24,076 nucleotides of DNA from contig CABRZC010000021.1 in NCBI GenBank assembly GCA_902475375.1, positions 1 to 24,076 on the forward strand, in the 5' to 3' direction. The stretch is from an uncultured Collinsella sp. Its GTDB lineage: Bacteria > Actinomycetota > Coriobacteriia > Coriobacteriales > Coriobacteriaceae. The position numbers and the translations under genes were made by a program. Under the pieces are notes generated by a model, which ran no database searches, had not been told where the DNA came from, and saw only the letters and a list, made by a program, of their open reading frames with translations. Every line of letters begins with the position of its first letter. Positions within the stretch are counted from its first letter, which is position 1. Below are positions 8,011 to 15,854 of the stretch, in pieces.

Positions 8011-9525
8011 GTGAGAGAGGAGAGCCCCCGACAGAATATGAGGAGGCCCGACTCGGACCGTGCTTCCTCGCAGCGCAGCACGCCGCGCGCCGGTCGTCGC
8101 ACGCAGGGCATCGGCGAACGTTATATCGCCGGCGTCCCCGCACGTATCATGCGACCCCGCCTGGTCTTTTTGACCTGCCTGTTCTCGCTGGTCTGTTTTG
8201 GCCTGCTTATGGTGTACTCGGCATCTTCAGTCGAGGCGCTTCACGAGAACGATTCCGCGACCTACTTTTTGTTCCGGCAGTTTATGTTCACTGTCGTCGG
8301 TGTTGCTGCCCTCGAGTTCATCGCGCGCGTTGCACCCGATAGCTGGTTTGGCGAAGGGGCGCTTAAACTTGCCCTTATCGCTATGATGATCTTGCTGCTT
8401 GCGGTATTCCTCTTTGGTAGCGGCAGCCGTGGCGCTACGCGTTGGCTGAGCATTGCCGGCATTCAGTTTCAGCCATCGGAGTTTCTCAAGCCGTTTGCCA
8501 TTGCCTATTCTGCCATCATGCTCGATCGCGTGTTTTCGCCCGGCGGTAACATCAATGAGTTCCTTAAGGGCATGGGCTTATATTTGGGCATATCGCTCGT
8601 CTTGATTTTTATTCAGCCCGACTTTGGCACCATCCTGATTATTCTGTTGACGATCATGTGCATGGCGCTTTTTGCCGGTCTTGACCCAAAATTCATTATC
8701 GGTGCGATTCTTGCTGGCGCCGTCATCATCGTGATCGCTCTTGTCGTCGAGCCGTACCGTATGGTGCGCATTCAGGTTCTCTTGAACCCTTGGGCAGATG
8801 AATATGGAGACGGGTATCAGGCAACGCTCGCCATTATGGCGTTTGCTTCGGGCGGACTGTTCGGCCGCGGTATCGGCAACTCAACCATGAAGTACTCGTA
8901 TTTGCCCGAGGCACACAACGACTACATCCTGGCCATCATTGGCGAGGAGGTTGGCTTTTTGGGGACGCTGCTGTTTTTCTTGGTGTTTGCGATGCTGATC
9001 TACTCGGCGTTTCGAATTGCCGAGCAGGCCGCCGATCGTCGCGGGGCGCTCATGGCTTCGGGCTCTGCGGTTATCCTCGCGGTGCAGTTTTTGATCAACG
9101 CGCTGGGTATTCTCAACGTGTTTCCTATGACGGGTAAGCCGCTGCCGTTTATCAGCTATGGCGGCTCGTCGATTATCGTGTCGCTCATGCTCGCCGGGCT
9201 TATTTTACGCGTCTCGCACGAGAGCGCTCGACGCGATGAATACGATCGTCGTCGCGATAGCTTTGCCGTTATGGACGAGAGCACTGCCGGTGTTCCTCAT
9301 ACGCGTGGGGAGCGCTCGTCGCATGGCGGTTTTACCGTCTTGAACGGTTTTGCTTCGGAGTCGGATGCCCGTCCGCGCTCGGCGCCGCAGAGTCGCCCGC
9401 AACGACCGACGCCGCGCAATACGGGTGGCGGATATAATCGGATCGACTTGAATTCGGACCCGTCGGCGCGCTTGCGCACCGACGACCAGGGGCCGCGCGT
9501 ACGAAGGGACTACCATGACCGATAA
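8011..9525 (+). CDS. ftsW: FtsW, septal SEDS peptidoglycan glycosyltransferase
   Basis: This polytopic SEDS-family enzyme polymerises lipid II into septal glycan strands with its class B PBP partner. Characteristic segments are GLLMVYSAS near the first membrane helix, GSGSRGATRWLSIAGIQFQP, the PEAHNDYILAIIGEE loop, whose Asp aligns with the conserved acidic residue of SEDS polymerases, and PFISYGGSS. The chosen GTG start has GGGG 6 nt upstream; TTG at 8005 is possible but has no spacing for a ribosome site. The protein is about 504 residues, longer than many FtsW proteins. It has a basic N-terminal tail of ~45 residues and a basic Pro/Arg/Ser-rich C-terminal tail of ~110. Near the C-terminus, residues 483-498 (DPSARLRTDDQGPRVR) resemble the PBP N-terminal tail. 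It overlaps murG by 11 nt. Confidence 0.93.
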   Translation: MREESPRQNMRRPDSDRASSQRSTPRAGRRTQGIGERYIAGVPARIMRPRLVFLTCLFSLVCFGLLMVYSASSVEALHENDSATYFLFRQFMFTVVGVAALEFIARVAPDSWFGEGALKLALIAMMILLLAVFLFGSGSRGATRWLSIAGIQFQPSEFLKPFAIAYSAIMLDRVFSPGGNINEFLKGMGLYLGISLVLIFIQPDFGTILIILLTIMCMALFAGLDPKFIIGAILAGAVIIVIALVVEPYRMVRIQVLLNPWADEYGDGYQATLAIMAFASGGLFGRGIGNSTMKYSYLPEAHNDYILAIIGEEVGFLGTLLFFLVFAMLIYSAFRIAEQAADRRGALMASGSAVILAVQFLINALGILNVFPMTGKPLPFISYGGSSIIVSLMLAGLILRVSHESARRDEYDRRRDSFAVMDESTAGVPHTRGERSSHGGFTVLNGFASESDARPRSAPQSRPQRPTPRNTGGGYNRIDLNSDPSARLRTDDQGPRVRRDYHDR

Positions 9526-10630
9526 GATGACCGTTGCTATCGCAGCCGGCGGCACGGCGGGGCATATCAACCCCGCACTCGCCTTGGCCGAGGAGCTACG
9601 TGACCGTGGCCACCACGTTGTGTTTGTGGGTCAGTCGCATAAGCTCGAGGGTCGTCTGGTTCCCGAGGCAGGGTTCGATTTTGTGCCGATTACGGTTACG
9701 GGCTTCGACCGCTCTCGCCCTTGGACGGCATTGAGCTCGCTGTGGCGTGTCTATAAGGCGAAGCGCGCGCTCGGCAGCCATTTTTCTAAAGCCTGCAAGC
9801 CCGATGTCGCTATAGGTTTTGGCGCCTATGTCGAGGTCCCGCTTCTGGGCTGGTGCAAAGACGCGGGCATTCCGTATCTGCTGCATGAACAGAACTCCGT
9901 TCCGGGCCTTGCTAACAAGATGATGAGTTCGCATGCCGCCCGCGTTTGCATCTCGGTGCCGGCAGCACGTTCCGTGTTTGAGCGTGAGGGCGATCCTGAC
10001 CATGTGCTCATGACCGGCAACCCCGTGCGCCGTTCTGTGATCGAGGGGGATCGGGTTCGCGGTCGCAGGGCTCTCGACGTGCCTGAGGACGCCACACTCC
10101 TGCTGGTTTTTGGCGGCTCACTTGGTGCTCAACATCTTAATGAGCGCGTGGCTTCGCTTAAAAACGAGTTGCTCTCGCGCGATAATCTCTATGTTTTGCA
10201 TTCGACGGGCGCCGATGGCTTCGAGGACACCGAGCGTGCTCTTGCCCTGATGCCCGAGGAGGCGAAGCGGTACCGCGTCCAGCCCTACATCGACAATATG
10301 GGCGATATGCTGGCCGCGGCCGATTTGGTCCTCTCGCGCTCGGGCGCTTCGAGCGTTGCCGAGATCGCGGCCCTTGCCACACCTTCGGTACTGGTGCCGT
10401 ATCCTCATGCGACGGCCGATCATCAGACCACCAATGCCCGCTATCTGGTCGATGCCGGTGCTGGCGTGCTCTGCGCCGATGCCGATATCGATACCCAGGC
10501 GTTTGCCGATGAGCTGCTGCATCTTATCGATGATGCGCAGGCGCGCGATGCCATGCGTCAGGCGGCTCGGGGTTTGGCCCAGGACCGCGCTGCCGTCCTT
10601 TTGGCAGACGCGGTAGAAGGATTGCGTTAG
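9515..10630 (+). CDS. murG: MurG, lipid II synthase (GlcNAc transferase)
   Basis: This peripheral membrane GT-B glycosyltransferase adds GlcNAc from UDP-GlcNAc to lipid I, forming lipid II on the inner face of the membrane. The 371-residue protein has the N-terminal glycine-rich loop GGTAGHINP (12-20), HEQNSVPGLANK (124-135), TGNPVR (167-172), GGSLGAQ (200-206), and the nucleotide-sugar site SRSGASSVAE (274-283) followed by PYPHATADHQ. The ATG has AAGGGA about 6 nt upstream, inside the end of ftsW. A perfect TATAAT occurs at 9433-9438 but has no -35 partner. Confidence 0.95.
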   Translation: MTDKMTVAIAAGGTAGHINPALALAEELRDRGHHVVFVGQSHKLEGRLVPEAGFDFVPITVTGFDRSRPWTALSSLWRVYKAKRALGSHFSKACKPDVAIGFGAYVEVPLLGWCKDAGIPYLLHEQNSVPGLANKMMSSHAARVCISVPAARSVFEREGDPDHVLMTGNPVRRSVIEGDRVRGRRALDVPEDATLLLVFGGSLGAQHLNERVASLKNELLSRDNLYVLHSTGADGFEDTERALALMPEEAKRYRVQPYIDNMGDMLAAADLVLSRSGASSVAEIAALATPSVLVPYPHATADHQTTNARYLVDAGAGVLCADADIDTQAFADELLHLIDDAQARDAMRQAARGLAQDRAAVLLADAVEGLR

Positions 10631-10727
10631 TTAGACGGGATATCGCGGGTCGCCCTCGCGCGGATGCGGTAGGTGCGGTACAGTAGACGGGTTACAGGCA
10701 GTGTTTACGCAAGGAGTACACGAGCAC

Positions 10728-12146
10728 ATGGCTGATTCCCAGACTGCAACCTCCGCGCCCGATTTCAAGAGCGCCCATTTTATCGGTATCGGTGGCGCCG
10801 GCATGAGCGGCATCGCCCTCGTCCTTCACGAACGCGGTTATGTCGTTACCGGCTCCGACCTTAAGACGTCGCGCTATATTCGCCAGCTTACCCGCGCCGG
10901 CGTGAAGGTGCATGTGGGCCATGAGGCCGCCACCATCGACGAGGTCAAGCCCGATGTCGTCGTGGTCTCTACCGCTATTCCCGAGTCCAACCCCGAGCTC
11001 GTCCGTGCGCGCGAGCTGGGTATTCCCGTGTGGCCTCGCGCCAAGATGCTCTCGGCTTTGGGTCACGGCTACACCACCGTCGCCGTCGCCGGTACTCACG
11101 GCAAGACCACGACCTCTTCGATGTGTGCCACCATGCTCGACCGCATGGGTCTGGACCCCAGCTTCCTGATCGGTGGCATTGTCGAGGGCTACGATACCAA
11201 CGGCAAAAACGGCTCGGGCGACTATTTTGTCGCCGAGGCGGATGAGTCCGACAGCTCCTTCCTGTTCCTTAACCCCAATGTGGTTATCGTGACCAACGTC
11301 GAGGCCGACCATCTCGATCATTACTCGGGTATCGAGGAGATCGAGGCCACCTTCGCCAAGTTTATGAGTCTGGTGGGCGAGGACGGCACGGTCATCGTCT
11401 GTGGCGAGGACCCGCATCTGGTCGAGCTTGCCAAGTCGACGGGCCGTCATGTGCTTTCCTATGGCTTTGCCGAGACCAACGACATCGTCTGCGCGCATCC
11501 GGATGTCAAGGGCATCCAGAGCGACTTTATCGTTCGCTTTGAGGACGGCACCGAGCACGCTGTCGAGATTAAGAGCAACCCCGGTCGTCACAACATGCTC
11601 AACGCCACGGCCGTCTTGACCGTCGCCCATGTCCTAGGCCTCGATATCGACGCCGCCGCTAAGGCACTTTCGAGTTTTGAAGGCGTCCGCCGTCGCTTTA
11701 CCCACGTGGGCGATATCGACGGCATCACGGTGGTTGACGATTACGGCCATCATCCCACCGAGATCAAGGCGACGCTCGCTGCTGCCTCTTCGCTGGGCTA
11801 CAAACATGTCGACGTCGTGTTCCAGCCGCACCGCTATTCGCGCCTGCAGGCTCTGTGCGATGACTTTGCCGACGCATTCGCCAATGCTGACAAGCTGCTG
11901 TTGATTGACGTGTTCTCTGCCGGCGAGATGCCCATCCCGGGCGTCACGTCCAAGATGCTTGCCGATACCGTGCGCGCCAAGCATCCCGGCAAGGAGGTCG
12001 TGTACTGCTCGAGCCGTCTTGAGCTCAATGAGGAGCTCGAGAAGATGGTGGGCGAGGGCGATTTGCTGCTTACCATGGGCGCCGGCGACGTCACGACGGT
12101 CGGCCCCGAGTTCATCGAGTATCTGACTGCCAAGAAAGACGCTTAA
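10728..12146 (+). CDS. murC: MurC, UDP-MurNAc:L-alanine ligase
   Basis: This cytoplasmic ligase adds the first amino acid, L-alanine, to UDP-MurNAc. The start at ATG 10728 is preferred over the upstream GTG at 10701 because AAGGAG (10711-10716) lies 11 nt before it; this gives 472 residues. Motifs are the N-terminal GIGGAGMSG (20-28), the ATP loop GTHGKTTT (122-129), EADESDSSF, and the C-terminal DDYGHHPTEI and FQPHRYSR. The 97-nt gap after murG is one of the few breaks in the cluster. It contains a -10-like TACAGT (10679-10684) with no clear -35, so an internal promoter is only possible. Confidence 0.95.
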   Translation: MADSQTATSAPDFKSAHFIGIGGAGMSGIALVLHERGYVVTGSDLKTSRYIRQLTRAGVKVHVGHEAATIDEVKPDVVVVSTAIPESNPELVRARELGIPVWPRAKMLSALGHGYTTVAVAGTHGKTTTSSMCATMLDRMGLDPSFLIGGIVEGYDTNGKNGSGDYFVAEADESDSSFLFLNPNVVIVTNVEADHLDHYSGIEEIEATFAKFMSLVGEDGTVIVCGEDPHLVELAKSTGRHVLSYGFAETNDIVCAHPDVKGIQSDFIVRFEDGTEHAVEIKSNPGRHNMLNATAVLTVAHVLGLDIDAAAKALSSFEGVRRRFTHVGDIDGITVVDDYGHHPTEIKATLAAASSLGYKHVDVVFQPHRYSRLQALCDDFADAFANADKLLLIDVFSAGEMPIPGVTSKMLADTVRAKHPGKEVVYCSSRLELNEELEKMVGEGDLLLTMGAGDVTTVGPEFIEYLTAKKDA

Positions 12147-12151
12147 ACCCC

Positions 12152-13063
12152 ATGGGTCTGTTTAACGCCGTCATGGCGCTTTCGGGCATGATCGATACGG
12201 ACGTAATTGAGGATGAACGCCTCGCGCGCCATACGAGCTATCGTATCGGCGGCAAGGCGGACCTCTTTGTGACGTGTCACAGCTATCATGCCTTGCGTCG
12301 CGCCGTGGCGGTGCTCGATCGTGAGCAGGTGCCGTGGGTCATTATCGGCAAGGGATCTAATCTGCTTGTTGCCGATGCAGGCTATCGCGGCGCCGTCATT
12401 TCGTTGGGGCGTGAGTTCCAGCGTACGGTTGTCGCCGAAGACGGTTGTACGCTGACGGTCGGTGCGGGCGTGATATTCGCTCGCCTAGTCAACGACGCGC
12501 TGTCGCGCAGCCTTTCGGGCCTTGAGTTTGCGGTCGGTATTCCCGGCTCCGTTGGCGGCGCCGTGTCCATGAATGCCGGCACGCGAACCGAGTGGATTGG
12601 CTCGCTGGTCGAAGATGTCGTTACGTTTGACCCGAGCTCCGGCATCAAGCATTACGCGGGCTCGGAGATCGCTTGGGGCTACCGTGAATGCAGCCTGCCG
12701 CGTAACGAGATCATTCTGGAGTGCGTGCTCAAGCTCAAACCTGCGCCCAAGGCCGATATCCGTGAGCGTATGGAGCGGTACCTGACGCGGCGTAAGCGCA
12801 CACAGCCCATGGGCTGTGCATCCTGCGGGTCGGTATTTCGCAACCCGCCCGATGCGAGCGTGGGCAAGCTTATCGAGGATTGTGGATTAAAGGGTTTTTC
12901 GGTTGGCGGCGCGGAAGTTTCGCCCGTACACGCTAATTTTATCGTTAATAACGGAACCGCCTCGGCCGATGACGTGGCCGCGGTTATCAGACATGTGCAC
13001 GGAAAGGTGAGGGAGGCGTATGGCATCGAGCTCAGACCGGAAGTTAAATTCCTCGGTTTCTAG
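12152..13063 (+). CDS. murB: MurB, UDP-N-acetylenolpyruvoylglucosamine reductase
   Basis: This FAD- and NADPH-dependent cytoplasmic enzyme makes UDP-MurNAc. The 303-residue protein has the FAD-binding segments RHTSYRIGGKADLFV and IGKGSNLLVADAGYRG, and PGSVGGAVSMNAGT in the middle. The catalytic serine lies in CGSVFRNP, followed by GLKGFSVGGAEVSPVHANFIVN. It is a type II MurB (lacking the extra loop of the E. coli type). It starts 5 nt after murC without a clear ribosome site, so coupling to murC is likely. Its last 44 nt overlap the start of ftsQ. Confidence 0.94.
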   Translation: MGLFNAVMALSGMIDTDVIEDERLARHTSYRIGGKADLFVTCHSYHALRRAVAVLDREQVPWVIIGKGSNLLVADAGYRGAVISLGREFQRTVVAEDGCTLTVGAGVIFARLVNDALSRSLSGLEFAVGIPGSVGGAVSMNAGTRTEWIGSLVEDVVTFDPSSGIKHYAGSEIAWGYRECSLPRNEIILECVLKLKPAPKADIRERMERYLTRRKRTQPMGCASCGSVFRNPPDASVGKLIEDCGLKGFSVGGAEVSPVHANFIVNNGTASADDVAAVIRHVHGKVREAYGIELRPEVKFLGF

Positions 13064-14288
13064 AGCATCGAAACCAACCTTCCGCCGCGCCGGAGGGCGT
13101 TCCGGCGCACCGTCTCAGCCTCAACGTAAGTCCGTTATGCCTTCTAAGCCTGCTGGGTCCGTGCGGCCTGCCAAGCGTTCGACTGCCGGTTCGCAGCTTG
13201 GCGGACGCCCCGCGGCCAAAAATGTTGCTCGTCCGGTGGCACGTCCCTCGGTGACGCCCAAACCGGCGATGGGCGCCATACCTTCTCGCCCCATAGCGTC
13301 GCCCAAGCCCTCGTTGGGGGCAAAGGTGACGCGTCCCGGTCGCGCGCTGGGTGCATCTAAGCCACATATGCTGACGTCGGTGTCGGCCTCCGCAAAACCG
13401 CAATCGGGCAAAAAGGGCTCTAATCCGTTGTCATCGATCGGCGCCCTGGCAAATCATGCGGCGGGTGCCGCTTCTGCCGTTAAGGGCAAGGGCAAAATCG
13501 CGGGCGGCATCCTTGCCGCTCTGGCAGTGCTTGCAGTCGTTGCCGTCGTCGTCATTAACTCTGGCCTGTTCGCCGCTACCGATATTCAGATCCAGGGCAG
13601 CGAGCATGTGACCAAGCACGATGCCATCCAGCTGATCGATCTGCCCGAGGACACGTCGCTGTTCAATGTGAATCCCGACCAGATCACCGAGGGCCTCAAG
13701 CAAAATCCGTGGGTTTCGGGCGTGGATGTCCAGCGTCAATTTCCCCATACGCTCATCATCACGCCGACGGAACGCAAGGTTATCGCAATTGCCTACATTA
13801 GCTCCGACGATCTTGCATGGGCGATCGGGGACGATGACACATGGATTGCACCGCTGTCTACCTCGGTCGATGTTGACGACCAGGGCAATGTCATCACAAC
13901 GGGGGAGGGTGCCAACACCCTAAACGGCATCGATGCCGCCCTGGCGCTCGCCAAACATTACGGAGCCGTGCTGCTGACCGATGTCTCGGCCGATGTCGCG
14001 CCGGTTTCGGGGCAAGCGGTAAATTCCAAGGCGGTCAAGGCCGGCCTGGATTACGTCCGCGGATTCTCGAGCGAGTTCCTGGGCCAGGTCAAGGATATTT
14101 CCACGCCCTCGGTCGAGGCCATCTCGGCGAATCTCGATAACGGTATCGAGGTGTCGCTCGGAGATTCGGATGACATTGCCAAAAAGGAGCGTATCGTTAC
14201 CAAGCTGCTTTCGCAGGTGGAGGGCGTGACGTATATCAACGTTCGATCTCCTGGCAACTATACGTTTAGGAACGCACCGACCTCGTAG
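13020..14288 (+). CDS. ftsQ: FtsQ/DivIB division protein
   Basis: This bitopic membrane protein of the FtsQ-FtsL-FtsB(DivIC) complex links early and late divisome proteins. It has 422 residues. A very long cytoplasmic tail of ~158 residues is rich in Lys, Arg, Pro, Ala and Ser. One membrane helix lies at about 161-181. An extracytoplasmic POTRA domain spans about 187-255 (IQIQGSEHVTKHDAIQLIDL...NPWVSGVDVQRQFPHTLII), followed by a beta domain. The start lies inside the end of murB, with a GTGAGGGAGG purine-rich ribosome site just before it. This out-of-frame 44-nt overlap suggests translational coupling. No ftsA lies between ftsQ and ftsZ. Confidence 0.9.
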   Translation: MASSSDRKLNSSVSRASKPTFRRAGGRSGAPSQPQRKSVMPSKPAGSVRPAKRSTAGSQLGGRPAAKNVARPVARPSVTPKPAMGAIPSRPIASPKPSLGAKVTRPGRALGASKPHMLTSVSASAKPQSGKKGSNPLSSIGALANHAAGAASAVKGKGKIAGGILAALAVLAVVAVVVINSGLFAATDIQIQGSEHVTKHDAIQLIDLPEDTSLFNVNPDQITEGLKQNPWVSGVDVQRQFPHTLIITPTERKVIAIAYISSDDLAWAIGDDDTWIAPLSTSVDVDDQGNVITTGEGANTLNGIDAALALAKHYGAVLLTDVSADVAPVSGQAVNSKAVKAGLDYVRGFSSEFLGQVKDISTPSVEAISANLDNGIEVSLGDSDDIAKKERIVTKLLSQVEGVTYINVRSPGNYTFRNAPTS

Positions 14289-14486
14289 CGTCTTCTGGCC
14301 TTTGTTGACGGGGCATACCGCGCCGTTTATCTGGTTTGTTTGGTTTTCACCGTCAATTATTTGACTGATACGTTCATAATGTGCAAACATAATACGGTTT
14401 ACCTTTGCATTTACTTTCAACTTGAAGGTTAATGTGCGCAGGGGTCAACCCATGCTATGGCAATAACCTTTGTTCGGAGGACCGAC
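14289..14486 (+). promoter_or_regulatory. AT-rich ftsZ upstream region with candidate promoter and palindrome
   Basis: This 198-nt gap is clearly more AT-rich than the flanking genes and precedes ftsZ. It holds several promoter-like pieces: TTGACG (14305-14310), TTGACT (14361-14366), CATAAT at 14375-14380 and again at 14388-14393, and TTGCAT (14405-14410) spaced 17 nt from GTTAAT (14428-14433). None is a full consensus pair, so the start site cannot be fixed. A near-perfect 17-bp palindrome at 14413-14429 (ACTTTCAA-C-TTGAAGGT) lies 57 nt upstream of the ftsZ ATG and could be an operator or a leader hairpin. Confidence 0.4.
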
Positions 14487-15641
14487 ATGCACGAGACAGA
14501 GATCAACAACTACCTTGCCGTCATTAAGGTGGTCGGCGTCGGCGGCGGCGGTACCAACGCGGTCAATCGAATGATCGAAGAGGGTATCCGCGGCGTCGAG
14601 TTTGTTGCCATCAACACCGATGCTCAGGCACTCGCGATCTCTGATGCCGATATCAAGGTGCACATCGGCACCGACCTGACCCGCGGCCTGGGCGCTGGCG
14701 CCAACCCCGAGGTCGGCCGTAAGGCCGCCGATGAGTCCCGCGACGACATCGCCGAGGCGCTCGCTGGCGCCGATATGGTGTTCATCACCTGCGGCGAGGG
14801 CGGCGGCACCGGTACCGGCGCTGCCCCCATCGTTGCCGATATCGCGATGAACGAGGTCGGCGCGCTGACCGTCGCCGTCGTGACCAAGCCCTTTACGTTT
14901 GAGGGCCGCAAGCGCAAGAAGAGCGCCGAAGAAGGCATTAAGACGCTTTCCGACTGCGTCGACACCATGATCGTTATCCCTAACGACAAGCTGCTCGACA
15001 TCGCCGAGAAGAAGACCACCATGCTTGAGGCCTTCGCAATCGCCGATGGCGTCCTTTCCCAGGGCACCCAGGGCATCACCGACCTCATCACCGTCCCCGG
15101 TATCATCAACCTGGACTTCGCCGATGTTAAGACCATCATGAAGCAGGCCGGTACCGCCATGATGGGTATCGGTACCGCTTCTGGGGACACCCGTGCCGTC
15201 GACGCTGCCCAGCAGGCTATTTCCAGCCCGCTGCTCGAGAGCTCCATCGATGGCGCTACGCGCGTCCTGCTTTCCATTGCCGGTTCCAAGGACCTGGGCA
15301 TCCAGGAGATCAGCGACGCCGCCGACGTTGTCGCCAATGCCGTCGACCCCGAGGCCAACATCATCTTCGGTACCGTTGTCGACGAGTCCCTGGGCGATCA
15401 GGTGCGTATTACCGTCATCGCTACGGGCTTCTCCGACTCCAACGTCAACCGTCAGGACGAGCTCTTCGCTGCACAGCAGTCCCAGAGCAAGGCCGCTGCT
15501 TCTACCGAGCCGCAGCGCACCGCTCCTGCCACGAGCCCGGCTCAGGCTGCCCCGACTCGCAACGTCGGTGGTACCGAGCTCCCCAACTTTGGCAACGACC
15601 AGTTTGAGCTTCCTGACTTCCTCAAGCGCGGCAGCTTCTAG
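14487..15641 (+). CDS. ftsZ: FtsZ, tubulin-like cell division GTPase
   Basis: FtsZ polymerises with GTP into the ring that places and organises the divisome at midcell. The ATG at 14487 is chosen because GGAGG (14476-14480) sits 6 nt upstream; an in-frame ATG at 14457 lacks such a site. The protein has 384 residues: GVGGGGTNAVNRM (17-29), the tubulin signature GGGTGTG (105-111), and the synergy-loop NLDFAD (208-213) with catalytic D210 and D213. A Gln/Ala/Pro-rich linker follows, then the C-terminal peptide ELPDFLKRGSF (374-384), the usual docking site for membrane tethers. With no ftsA nearby, SepF (encoded at 22007) is the likely tether. A related ELPNF occurs ten residues earlier. Confidence 0.97.
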   Translation: MHETEINNYLAVIKVVGVGGGGTNAVNRMIEEGIRGVEFVAINTDAQALAISDADIKVHIGTDLTRGLGAGANPEVGRKAADESRDDIAEALAGADMVFITCGEGGGTGTGAAPIVADIAMNEVGALTVAVVTKPFTFEGRKRKKSAEEGIKTLSDCVDTMIVIPNDKLLDIAEKKTTMLEAFAIADGVLSQGTQGITDLITVPGIINLDFADVKTIMKQAGTAMMGIGTASGDTRAVDAAQQAISSPLLESSIDGATRVLLSIAGSKDLGIQEISDAADVVANAVDPEANIIFGTVVDESLGDQVRITVIATGFSDSNVNRQDELFAAQQSQSKAAASTEPQRTAPATSPAQAAPTRNVGGTELPNFGNDQFELPDFLKRGSF

Positions 15642-15666
15642 TTCGTTTTTCTCAGCGACCTGTATG

Positions 15667-15695
15667 GGGTGCGTCCGATTGGGCGCACCCTTTTG
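15667..15695 (+). terminator. Rho-independent terminator after ftsZ
   Basis: GGGTGCG (15667-15673) and CGCACCC (15684-15690) form a 7-bp GC-rich stem with a 10-nt loop, followed by TTTTGTTGTGTTTTG. It lies 26 nt after the ftsZ stop and marks the end of the dcw transcript. Confidence 0.8.
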
Positions 15696-15731
15696 TTGTG
15701 TTTTGCCTTTGTAAACGAAAGCCTCCAATCT

Positions 15732-15776
15732 CCTTACGTTCCCCTTACGTTTAGCCCCTACCGCTGCGGGTATCCT
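15732..15776 (+). promoter_or_regulatory. 11-nt direct repeats (candidate Pho box) with downstream -10
   Basis: CCTTACGTT occurs at 15732-15740 and again at 15743-15751, exactly 11 nt apart, one DNA turn. Response regulators of the PhoB/PhoP type bind direct repeats with this period. A -10-like TATCCT follows at 15771-15776, 17 nt after the second 11-nt unit, and no standard -35 is present, as expected for an activator-dependent promoter. The transcript would cover pgeF and the pst genes. The repeat is seen directly; the phosphate link is inference from context. Confidence 0.45.
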
Positions 15777-15854
15777 TTTGATGAAGTATGGCAGCCGTGT
15801 GGCACGGACTGCTGCGGCGTCGCCGCGATACTTGTGTTATTAGGAGGCTTTAGT

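Noticed and set aside
9433..9438. Perfect TATAAT inside the end of ftsW, about 77 nt upstream of murG
   Set aside because: It encodes the Gly-Tyr-Asn part of the tail and has no -35 box or extended -10; probably chance, although a weak internal promoter is not excluded.
13080..13420. Low-complexity Pro/Lys/Ser region of ftsQ considered as a separate repeat element or frameshift
   Set aside because: The frame is continuous, DNA-level repeats are absent, and basic disordered tails are common in actinobacterial FtsQ proteins.
14445..15728. A 427-codon open frame on the minus strand opposite ftsZ
   Set aside because: It is antisense to a fully conserved ftsZ, has no ribosome site or domain, and runs across the ftsZ terminator.
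15669..15854. N-terminal extension of PgeF by 62 residues
   Set aside because: It would start inside the ftsZ terminator, has no ribosome site, and does not resemble the family; AGGAGG directly precedes the ATG at 15855.
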